A stretch of DNA of 64,000 nucleotides, from contig JALOTZ010000008.1 in NCBI GenBank assembly GCA_025457615.1, positions 1-64,000 of the forward strand, written 5' to 3'. Below, piece after piece: positions 51,591 to 58,835 of the stretch. The DNA comes from Verrucomicrobiota bacterium. GTDB taxonomy: Bacteria > Verrucomicrobiota > Verrucomicrobiia > Limisphaerales > DSYF01. The translations under genes and the position numbers were made by a program. Under the pieces are notes generated by a model that worked only from the letters and a program-made list of their open reading frames with translations, was not told the origin of the DNA and made no database searches. Position 1 is the first letter of the stretch; each line of letters opens with the position of its first letter.

Positions 51591-51634
51591 AAGGCAGAAG
51601 GCAGAGTGCAGAAGGCATTCGTCATTCTGCCCTG
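51591..51634. repeat. 7-bp-periodic AAGGCAG repeat between fabI and proB
   Basis: AAGGCAG, AAGGCAG, AGTGCAG and AAGGCAT follow each other in exact 7-bp steps. TTCTGCCCTGC lies downstream in inverted orientation. The rest of the 152-bp gap shows no other feature. Confidence 0.5.
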
Positions 51635-51695
51635 CGCCGGTTCCGCAATGCGCTTGCTGGGGGCCTTCGGCTGCGGCTAGCCTCTCCGGGATACG

Positions 51696-52769
51696 ATGCG
51701 CAGCGCATGGCTCCAGAAGGTCTCCCGGATCGTGGTCAAGCTGGGCACGGGCGTGGTCACCAATGCCGCCCGGCAGCCGGACCAGGCCCGGATGAAGCAG
51801 TTGGTGGCCCAGATGGCGGGGCAGGTGCAGGCGGGCCGCGAGGTGGTGGTGGTGAGTTCGGGCGCGGTGGGGGCCGGCATGGGCGTCCTCGGATACTCGC
51901 GCCGGCCGGTGGAAATCTCCGCGCAACAGGCCTGCGCGGCGGTGGGCCAGCCCCGCCTGATGGCCACCTACGAACGATTGTTTGCGGAGCATCAGTTGAA
52001 TGCCGCCCAGGTGCTGCTCACCCACGCCGACCTCGAGCACAAGGAACGGCACCTCAACGCGCGCAACACCCTGATCACGCTCCTCGGCCACGGCGTGGTG
52101 CCGGTCATCAACGAGAACGACACCGTCTCGTTCACCGAGATCAAGTTTGGCGACAACGACATGCTCTCCGCCCTCGTGGCCTCGCTGCTTCCAGCCGACC
52201 TGCTGGTGATCCTGACCACGGTGGACGGTTTGATCGAAAACTTCGGCAAGCCGCATGCCCGGGTGCTCCCGACGGTCGAGGACATCGCCGCCGTGGAAGC
52301 GCAGGCCGGCGGCACCGACAGCGCGACGGCGGTCGGTGGCATGGCGTCCAAGCTGGCCGCGGCCAAGGTGGCGGTGCGGTCCGGCATCCCGCTGATCATT
52401 GCGTCCGGAAAGAAGCCCGACTCGCTCGAGCGCATCCTCTCCGGCGCCGAGGAAGGCACGTTGTTTGTGCCCAAGACGGCCCGGCTGCGCGGGCGCAAGC
52501 GCTGGATCGCCTTTTTTCACCATCCCAAGGGCACGCTTTACGTCGATGACGGGGCGCGCAAGGCGCTGCGCGAACAGGGCAAGAGCCTGCTCCCCCCGGG
52601 CGTGGTCCGCTGCGAGGGGGAGTTCAAGAAGGGCGACGTGCTGCGCATCTGCGACCTGAACGGGACGGAATTCGCCCGCGGCCTGTCCGGCTTCACCGGC
52701 GACGAGATCCGCGACCGCCAGTTGAAGCGCGTGGAGATCGTGCACCGGGACAACCTGGTGGTGTTGTAG
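51696..52769 (+). CDS. proB: Glutamate 5-kinase ProB
   Basis: ProB phosphorylates glutamate, the first and feedback-controlled step of proline synthesis. The amino-acid-kinase domain shows RIVVKLGTGVVTN, VVVVSSGAVGAGM, PVINENDTVSFTEIKFGDND and GGTDSATAVGGMASKLAAAK. The C-terminal 75 residues are a PUA domain (GTLYVDDGARKALREQGKSL, KKGDVLRICDLNG). The 357-residue length is typical of the two-domain form. proA is not adjacent. Confidence 0.95.
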   Translation: MRSAWLQKVSRIVVKLGTGVVTNAARQPDQARMKQLVAQMAGQVQAGREVVVVSSGAVGAGMGVLGYSRRPVEISAQQACAAVGQPRLMATYERLFAEHQLNAAQVLLTHADLEHKERHLNARNTLITLLGHGVVPVINENDTVSFTEIKFGDNDMLSALVASLLPADLLVILTTVDGLIENFGKPHARVLPTVEDIAAVEAQAGGTDSATAVGGMASKLAAAKVAVRSGIPLIIASGKKPDSLERILSGAEEGTLFVPKTARLRGRKRWIAFFHHPKGTLYVDDGARKALREQGKSLLPPGVVRCEGEFKKGDVLRICDLNGTEFARGLSGFTGDEIRDRQLKRVEIVHRDNLVVL

Positions 52770-52919
52770 CCGCACGGGTGAAAGTGCGGACTGGTCCGGA
52801 GACTCAGGCCGGAACCAACCGGAGGAAGCCCGGGCGATCTGGGCGGCGCCGACGAACGCCTGGATCCGCCCGGCACTGCCGGTTCCAGCCGCACACTCAC
52901 GTTTGCAGCGACACGACAA

Positions 52920-53651
52920 ATGAAAAAACCATCCGCCATCCATGATCTCCTGAACGTCATGGCCCGGTTGCGGTCGCCGAAGGGCTGCCCTTGGGACCGC
53001 GAGCAATCCCACCACTCGCTGCGCTGGCATGCGGTGGAGGAGGTCTATGAGTTGATCGATGCCATCGAGGCCGGGGACGACCACGAACTCGAGGAGGAGT
53101 TGGGCGACCTGCTCCTGCAGGTGGTCTTTCACTGCCAACTGGCCCGGGAACGTGGCGCGTTCGATTTTGAGCGGGTGGCCCGCCATATCACCGACAAGTT
53201 GATCCGCCGCCATCCCCACGTGTTCGGCAACCTCCAGGTGAAGGACGTGGACGAAGTCTGGGCCAACTGGGAAAAGATCAAGCGCGCCGAAAAACACGGC
53301 ACCCATCGGGCGCGCCCCTCGGTGCTGGACGGCATCCCCAAACACCTGCCCGCTCTGCAACGCGCCGAGAAGCTGACCAAGAAAGCCCGCAAGGCGAACC
53401 TCCTGGCTGACGGGCCGGCCACCGGAGCAACCACCAGGTCACACGTCGCCCGGCAGTTGCTCGCCCTCGCGCGCTATGCGCAGTCCAAGGGCTGGTCCGC
53501 CGAGGATTTGCTGCGCCGGGAAACCCAACGGTTCGAGCGCCGCCTGCGCCAGGCCGAACGCCGGGCGCAACGTTCGTCCGAGAGAAACCCGGCGCAACCG
53601 GCTCACGGCGCGCCGGCCGCGCGTCCGCGCGGCCGCTCCCCGCATCGATGA
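52920..53651 (+). CDS. mazG: Nucleoside triphosphate pyrophosphohydrolase MazG
   Basis: MazG hydrolyses NTPs, including abnormal ones, to NMP and pyrophosphate. The first MazG domain is complete: MARLRSPKGCPWDREQSHHS, then the Mg-binding ELIDAIEAGDDHELEEELGD. The second is the shorter one after VWANWEKIKRAEKHG. The C-terminal 35 residues are very rich in Arg, Ala and Pro (RQAERRAQRSSERNPAQPAH) and lack homology. It probably shares a transcript with hisF, 51 bp downstream. Confidence 0.92.
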   Translation: MKKPSAIHDLLNVMARLRSPKGCPWDREQSHHSLRWHAVEEVYELIDAIEAGDDHELEEELGDLLLQVVFHCQLARERGAFDFERVARHITDKLIRRHPHVFGNLQVKDVDEVWANWEKIKRAEKHGTHRARPSVLDGIPKHLPALQRAEKLTKKARKANLLADGPATGATTRSHVARQLLALARYAQSKGWSAEDLLRRETQRFERRLRQAERRAQRSSERNPAQPAHGAPAARPRGRSPHR

Positions 53652-53702
53652 CCGCGCACATGGCTATTGCGGAAGCGGGGACGGATTCGCGACACTGAGG
53701 CG

Positions 53703-54491
53703 GTGATTGCGAAACGTGTCATTCCTTGCCTCGATGTGCATGGGGGGCAGGTCACCCGCGGCGTCCAGTTCGGGCGGGCCGAGGAGGGGGGATTGCGCAA
53801 TGTGGGGGATCCGGTCGAGCTGGCCCTGCGCTACAACGAACAGGGGGCCGACGAGATGGTGTTCTTCGACATCACGGCCAGCGCGCACGGACGCCAGACC
53901 ATGGTGGACGTCATCGAACGCGCCGCCGACCAGTGCTTCATGCCGCTGACCGTCGGTGGGGGTATTCGCACAGTGGACGACATGTTCCTCATGCTGCGCG
54001 CGGGGGCGGACAAGGTGAGCATCAATTCGTCGGCCATCGCCACGCCCGACCTGATCCGGGCCGGTTCGGAAAAGTTCGGCAGCCAATGCATGGTGGTCTC
54101 GATCGATACCAAGCGCGTGGCGCCGGACCGGTGGGAGGTGTTTTCGCACGGTGGACGCAAGCCCACCGGCATGGAAACCGTCGAGTGGGCCCGCCGCGCC
54201 GTGAGCCTGGGGGCGGGCGAGATTGTGCTCAACAGCATTGATGCCGACGGCACGAAGCAGGGTTTTGACCTGGTGATCACGCGGCGCGTCAGCGAATCCG
54301 TGACGGTGCCCGTCGTGGCCAGCGGCGGCGCCGGCAACCTGGATCACATGGCCGAGGTGCTGATCGAGGGCAAAGCCGATGCGGTGCTGGCCGCCAGCAT
54401 CTTTCACTTCGCCGAGTTCACCGTCGGCGACGTGAAGCGTCACCTGGCGTCGCGCGGGATCCGGGTGCGACTGGAGCCGGCACTGGTTTAG
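53703..54491 (+). CDS. hisF: Imidazole glycerol phosphate synthase subunit HisF
   Basis: HisF is the cyclase half of the HisHF complex, making IGP and AICAR in histidine synthesis. The GTG at 53703 gives [20 protein letters not shown] with the catalytic Asp, then [42 protein letters not shown] with the second Asp, and [13 protein letters not shown]. The 262 residues are normal. hisH is not adjacent. The last codon overlaps the convergent mlaD gene by 4 bp. Confidence 0.95.
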   Translation: MIAKRVIPCLDVHGGQVTRGVQFGRAEEGGLRNVGDPVELALRYNEQGADEMVFFDITASAHGRQTMVDVIERAADQCFMPLTVGGGIRTVDDMFLMLRAGADKVSINSSAIATPDLIRAGSEKFGSQCMVVSIDTKRVAPDRWEVFSHGGRKPTGMETVEWARRAVSLGAGEIVLNSIDADGTKQGFDLVITRRVSESVTVPVVASGGAGNLDHMAEVLIEGKADAVLAASIFHFAEFTVGDVKRHLASRGIRVRLEPALV

Positions 54492-55459
54492 AACAGGCTG
54501 CCCACGGCCATGCCGAGGACGCTGAGCGGCCCGGTGTCCTCGAGGCTTTCGACCGATTTCTCCACCTTTTGCAGGGTCAGCTTGGCGTTGTTGTAGAATT
54601 CCTGGTCGTTGACCAGCTTGCCCACGGAACCGTCCCCCCGGTTGATCTTCTCCAGAATCTCCCGCAGGTTGGTCATGGAAGCGGTGGTTTCGTTGTAGAG
54701 CGTGTCCTCGCGCAAGAGTTTGCCGACGCTGCCCTGCCCGGCCTTCACATCGGCCATGATGCTGCGGGCGTCCGCGAGGGTGGGCTGGAACTCGCTGACA
54801 GCCTTTTGCAAGTCCGTGAGCGTGGTCAGGGCCGAGGCGTGCAGGGCTTCGTCGTAGATCAGCTTCCCGACCGTGCCCTGGCCGGAGGAAATCCTGCCGG
54901 TGATCTGCGAAATGTTGGAGATGGTCAGGCTGAGCGGCTCCTTGTTTTGTTTGAGGAAATCGGTGAACGGCCCGATGAGGTTGCCGATCTCCTCCCCGCT
55001 GAAGCTCTTGGTCATGTTCTCGACGCCGGACGCCACGTTCTCCAGCTTCTTCATGATCACGTTGAAGTCCGGTTGTTCTTCCGAGGCCAGGTAGGTGGTG
55101 CTATCCGCCAGCGGGGCGGCTGGCGAGCCGAAGCTCAGATTCACAAAGTTCTGTCCCAGCAGGCCGGCAAACTTGATGGTGGCCACGCTGTCCGTCCTCA
55201 CCACGGCGTCGCGGTGCAGCCGCATGGTCACATGAACGGCATGGTTGGTGAGTTGAATCTCCGCGACCCGGCCCACCTCCACCCCGGCCATTTTGACGCG
55301 GTCGCCGATCTTGAGTTCCTGCACGGTGGTGAACATGGCCTGCACCTGGCGGCCGGTGCCGAAACGCTCGATGCCACCGAGGATTTCGATGATCAAAACC
55401 GCAGCCAGGGCGATGAGGGCGACAAAGAGGCCCACCCGGGTTTCCAATGTGTTTTTCAT
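54488..55459 (-). CDS. mlaD: MlaD/MCE-domain lipid transport protein
   Basis: This 323-residue protein has one N-terminal transmembrane helix ([21 protein letters not shown]) and an MCE domain over residues 35-120 ([20 protein letters not shown], then [15 protein letters not shown]). The remainder is helical with repeated heptad-like segments ([46 protein letters not shown]), a three-copy G-x-G-x-V-G-K-L motif. MCE proteins form rings that carry phospholipids across the periplasm. It is the last gene of mlaE-mlaF-mlaD and overlaps mlaF by 4 bp. Confidence 0.9.
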   Translation of the reverse strand: MKNTLETRVGLFVALIALAAVLIIEILGGIERFGTGRQVQAMFTTVQELKIGDRVKMAGVEVGRVAEIQLTNHAVHVTMRLHRDAVVRTDSVATIKFAGLLGQNFVNLSFGSPAAPLADSTTYLASEEQPDFNVIMKKLENVASGVENMTKSFSGEEIGNLIGPFTDFLKQNKEPLSLTISNISQITGRISSGQGTVGKLIYDEALHASALTTLTDLQKAVSEFQPTLADARSIMADVKAGQGSVGKLLREDTLYNETTASMTNLREILEKINRGDGSVGKLVNDQEFYNNAKLTLQKVEKSVESLEDTGPLSVLGMAVGSLF

Positions 55460-56226
55460 GAAGGTTGCGTTTTCGTGACCAGGTTAAGATCGGCGTTGAG
55501 GAACTTCCGGACTTCGGCGATGCCGCAGCGGCGGATCTCGTCCGGTGTGCCCGTGACCAGGACTTGTCCGGCGTCCATCACGGCGATGCGCTGGGCAATG
55601 CCGAACGCCAGCGCGCGCTCATGGGTGACCACCAGGGAGGTGACCCCGATGCGGCGGTTCAGGTTGACGATCTCGTGCGCGATGACCACCGCCGAGAGGG
55701 GGTCCAGCTCGCTGGTGGGCTCGTCGTAGAGAATCAACTGCGGCTCCATGACCAGCGCGCGGGCCAGCGCCACCCGCTTCTTCATCCCGCCCGACAGTTC
55801 CGCCGGCATCCGGTCCTCCGTCCCTTTCAACCCCACGACGGCGAGCTTGTCGGACACCACCCGGGCGATTTCCTCGGGCGACTGGGTGCGATGCTCGGCA
55901 AGATACAAGCCGACATTCTCCCCGACCGTGAGGGAATTGAGGAGGGCGCCGGACTGAAAGACCATGGCCAGGCGGTACTTATGCATGGTCTGGGCGCAAC
56001 TGACGGGTTCGTCTCCGATCCGGATCTCGCCGGCATCCGGCGATTCGAGTCCGATCAGGTGTCGGAGCAGGACGCTCTTGCCACTGCCGCTGGGGCCCAT
56101 GATCACGAAGACCTCCCCGGGCTGGACCTCAAAGCCCAACCCCTTGAGCACCTCCTGTCCGCGGTAGCTCTTGCGCAGCCCGCGGACGGAGACCTTCACC
56201 CCCCGGTGGTTGGGATCGGCGTTCAT
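55456..56226 (-). CDS. mlaF: MlaF ABC transporter ATPase
   Basis: The ATG at 56226 overlaps the mlaE stop by 1 bp. The 256 residues show Walker A in MGPSGSGKSVLLRHLIG, a Q-loop in AMVFQSGALLNSLTV, the signature LSGGMKKRVALARALV and Walker B in LILYDEPTSELDPLS. This variant of the ABC signature is typical of the Mla/MCE-linked ATPases that drive lipid transfer. The upstream part of the track ORF is a shadow of mlaE. Confidence 0.93.
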   Translation of the reverse strand: MNADPNHRGVKVSVRGLRKSYRGQEVLKGLGFEVQPGEVFVIMGPSGSGKSVLLRHLIGLESPDAGEIRIGDEPVSCAQTMHKYRLAMVFQSGALLNSLTVGENVGLYLAEHRTQSPEEIARVVSDKLAVVGLKGTEDRMPAELSGGMKKRVALARALVMEPQLILYDEPTSELDPLSAVVIAHEIVNLNRRIGVTSLVVTHERALAFGIAQRIAVMDAGQVLVTGTPDEIRRCGIAEVRKFLNADLNLVTKTQPS

Positions 56227-56969
56227 TATTCCAACAGCAAGCGGCTGAGGACGTAATCCAGGATGACAATCATGATGATGGAGTTGACCACGGCTTTGGT
56301 CACCGATCGGCCAATGCCCCGGGGGCCGCCGATGGTGTCCATGCCCTGATGACAGCAGATCACGCCCACGATCAGCGCGAAGCAGAAGCTCTTGAAAACC
56401 CCGTTGGCCACGTCGCCCACTTCCACGATCTCGCGCATGGTCTCGAAATAGGGTCGCATGGGAATGGCGATGCGGAGGTTGCTGGCGGCGACGATCGCGC
56501 CGCCCAGCCAGCCCACCATGATGGCAAAGATCACCAGCATCGGCAGCGCCAGCGCCAGCGCCAGCATGCGGGGCAACACCAGGTAATGCACCGGGTTGAT
56601 GTTCATCGTGCGCAGCGCATCGATCTCGTGGTACACCTGCATGGAACCGATTTCGGCGGCCATGGCCGAGCCGATGCGGCCGGCGATCAGGACGGAAATC
56701 ATCACCGGCGCCAGCTCCTTGCACATGGTGATGCCCACCATGCCGCCCACGTAATTGGCCAGGCCGCGCTCCACCAGCACGGGCCCCGACTGCAACACCA
56801 GCACGGCGCCGATGAAGAAGGAGAGGATGCACACCATCAACAGACTGGCGTTGCCAATCTCGAAAAACTGGTCAAACACCTTGCGCCGATGCCGCCAGGC
56901 CAGCGGCAGGGCCAGGAAGGTCCGCCACCCCAGCACGAAGACTTCGCCAATGCTTTGAAACATGTTCAT
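56226..56969 (-). CDS. mlaE: MlaE-type permease
   Basis: The start is the ATG at 56969 (MNMFQSIGEVF), with GGAG six bases upstream; the TTG at 56981 is less likely. The 247-residue protein has about five transmembrane helices and the family core ELAPVMISVLIAGRIGSAMAAEIGSMQV with the conserved EIDALRTMNINP. MlaE is the membrane part of the phospholipid transporter at the inner membrane. It is the first gene of the mlaEFD operon, 39 bp after the WPL-repeat gene on the same strand. Confidence 0.93.
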   Translation of the reverse strand: MNMFQSIGEVFVLGWRTFLALPLAWRHRRKVFDQFFEIGNASLLMVCILSFFIGAVLVLQSGPVLVERGLANYVGGMVGITMCKELAPVMISVLIAGRIGSAMAAEIGSMQVYHEIDALRTMNINPVHYLVLPRMLALALALPMLVIFAIMVGWLGGAIVAASNLRIAIPMRPYFETMREIVEVGDVANGVFKSFCFALIVGVICCHQGMDTIGGPRGIGRSVTKAVVNSIIMIVILDYVLSRLLLE

Positions 56970-57008
56970 GGTTGACTCCAACTCCAGCGCCGCAACGTGT
57001 TGAGCCCC

Positions 57009-58577
57009 TCAGCGCACCGCGGTCGGTGCGGCGGTGCCGCGCGGTTTCCCGCCGCCCAGCGGGATGTAAAACAACCGCACCCGGGACCGTTCAGCACCGG
57101 ATTGATATTGGAAAAGGCCGAAAAGGAGCGAGCCTTTTTTGGATTCCGGCGACGATTCCCGGCGGTAAAGGTTCCACAGCAGGGACTGGCTGGAGGCGCC
57201 GGTTTCCGGGTTGGACTCCGCGCGCCAGACCGACCAGAGCGGGGAATAATCGCGTTCGATGCTGTCGATGTTGGGCAGGAAGGGTTCCAGCGGGGCGAAC
57301 ACCTGCAGACGGATGCGTCCGTCCATTTCCTTGCGATGGGTGTAGAGCGGCCAGAAATCCCGGCGGCGCCGGAATTCACCGTTCTCTTTGTTCTCCTCGA
57401 TGGTGTTCGAGTAGAGGAAGAACAGGATCCGGGAGCGCCGGCGATCCAGGGTTTCGGCGTGGATGGCGTTGAACTTGTACAGGGGCCAGAGCAGGAAATC
57501 GCTTTCCAGGGCGTTGTTCCGGGAATGACTGTAGATCGGCCACACGCGGGTCGTGGTCTTGCCCTCGCCCCAGGCGAAGACGATGAACGGCCAGGGTACC
57601 CCGACCTCCTGATAGTGCCGGGCGCGGTCCTCCGTCAGGGTGAGCCCGAGGGGCCACACATAGGTGGAGGAGTCGCGATAAGGCGATCGCAAGATGCTGA
57701 AGAGCGGGAGCAGGGCGCGGAACTTCTCCTCGTTTGCCGTGCCCAACTTGCGGTCCTGGCTGAAGAAGAACGGCCAGAGAATCGTCAGGTGGCGGAACCC
57801 AGGCACCAGCTCCTCCTCACCCCATTTGTCCAGCCGCCGCGACACCTCCTTCTTCTCCCAACTGAACAGCGGCAACGCCTGATACCCCTGCAACCCCGGC
57901 CCCTCGCGGTAGTGGAAAAAGGGCGCCACCACGTTGTAGGTGGTCACATCCACCCGCCGCTCCTCGCGCCAGCGGAAGAACGGGGCAATGAACTCGTCCT
58001 CGGGGGTGCGGGCCACGCTCCCTTCGCGCTTGGTTTTTACCCACAGCGGCCAGAGCACGAATTCAATCTGCCGATAATAGAGCCGATTGTTCACCCGCCC
58101 GATCAACGGCCACACCGCCGTATAGTTCTGGGTTGGATCCGTGGACCGCTGGCTGAAGAAAAACGGGAACAACGTCAACTTGCTGCGAATGGTGTCGTCC
58201 TGGAAATCCCCGGTGGACTGGTTGATGATCTGCAGGAATTGCCACCGCTTCTGGCCGCCAAACCGGTCGTAAGTCCACACCGGATAGAGAAAATCCATCT
58301 CCTCGGCATCCGCCAACTTGTTCGTCGCGTAGCAGAAAAGCGGCGGAATCGACCAGATGAAATCCTCCTCGCGATCCTGATTGTAGAACAGCGGCCCGGC
58401 GATTTCGGTCCGCACCCCACCCGGATCGAGGGTCAACGCAAAGCGGTCACAAGCTGGCCCGGCACTGATGTCGGCACCATCCGACGCGAAACTCGCGAGG
58501 CCAGCAAGTATCCATGCCGACAAGCAGCATGCAATCAGCAGCTTACGATTCCAGCGGCAGGCCAGGGTGGTTTTCAT
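57009..58577 (-). CDS. Exported WPL/WPF-repeat protein of unknown function
   Basis: A 522-residue protein with a signal peptide (LLIACCLSAWILAGLASFAS). It then carries many copies of an aromatic motif [LFV]WP[LFI] spaced 20-45 residues: LFPFFFSQ, VWPLIGRV, LWPLWVKT, LWPFFFSQ, VWPLGLTL, VWPIYSHS, LWPLYKFN and FWPLYTHR. Each motif is followed by charged residues (RE, KR), giving alternating beta-strand and turn character like an outer-membrane barrel or surface beta structure. I do not know a named family. Its place 39 bp before mlaE suggests a role in outer-membrane lipid work, by inference. Confidence 0.7.
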   Translation of the reverse strand: MKTTLACRWNRKLLIACCLSAWILAGLASFASDGADISAGPACDRFALTLDPGGVRTEIAGPLFYNQDREEDFIWSIPPLFCYATNKLADAEEMDFLYPVWTYDRFGGQKRWQFLQIINQSTGDFQDDTIRSKLTLFPFFFSQRSTDPTQNYTAVWPLIGRVNNRLYYRQIEFVLWPLWVKTKREGSVARTPEDEFIAPFFRWREERRVDVTTYNVVAPFFHYREGPGLQGYQALPLFSWEKKEVSRRLDKWGEEELVPGFRHLTILWPFFFSQDRKLGTANEEKFRALLPLFSILRSPYRDSSTYVWPLGLTLTEDRARHYQEVGVPWPFIVFAWGEGKTTTRVWPIYSHSRNNALESDFLLWPLYKFNAIHAETLDRRRSRILFFLYSNTIEENKENGEFRRRRDFWPLYTHRKEMDGRIRLQVFAPLEPFLPNIDSIERDYSPLWSVWRAESNPETGASSQSLLWNLYRRESSPESKKGSLLFGLFQYQSGAERSRVRLFYIPLGGGKPRGTAAPTAVR

Positions 58578-58760
58578 GAAAGTGCTTTGGCCCTCAGCCC
58601 ACCGGCCTGCCCGAGGCGCTCCAGCTTTTTAACGTTAACCCCGTTCAATTCCTGCGGAAGATCCAAGCATCCCGGCCCAAGGCGGGTCGTTATCCTTAAG
58701 TTTGAACAATTCATCGGCCAAAACTGTTGACTTGATCGGTCCTCGAACTAGACTGGGCCC

Positions 58761-58835
58761 ACGATTGAGGTTTTTTTACCTCGGTTCCTCCTGACCCAGT
58801 GTCGAACGTGCTTCACCGACACTGGGTTCATTTTT
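58761..58835 (+). ncRNA. Candidate small RNA antisense to the hpnN-like 3' end
   Basis: A promoter-like pair, TTGACT (58727-58732) and TAGACT (58749-58754) with a 16-bp spacer, precedes two hairpins: GAGGT-TTTTTT-ACCTC (58767-58782) and ACCCAGTGTCG/CGACACTGGGT (58794-58827). The second is a perfect 11-bp stem followed by TCATTTTTTT, a convincing plus-strand terminator. No plus-strand gene lies upstream, so a transcript of about 75 nt is likely. Between the hairpins, GGTTCCTCCTG could pair with ribosome sites. It overlaps the end of the minus-strand exporter gene. Confidence 0.45.

Noticed and set aside
58794-58827. Hairpin as terminator of the HpnN-like gene
   Set aside because: The T-tract is on the plus-strand side and the stem lies inside the minus-strand coding sequence, so it cannot end that transcript in the usual way.
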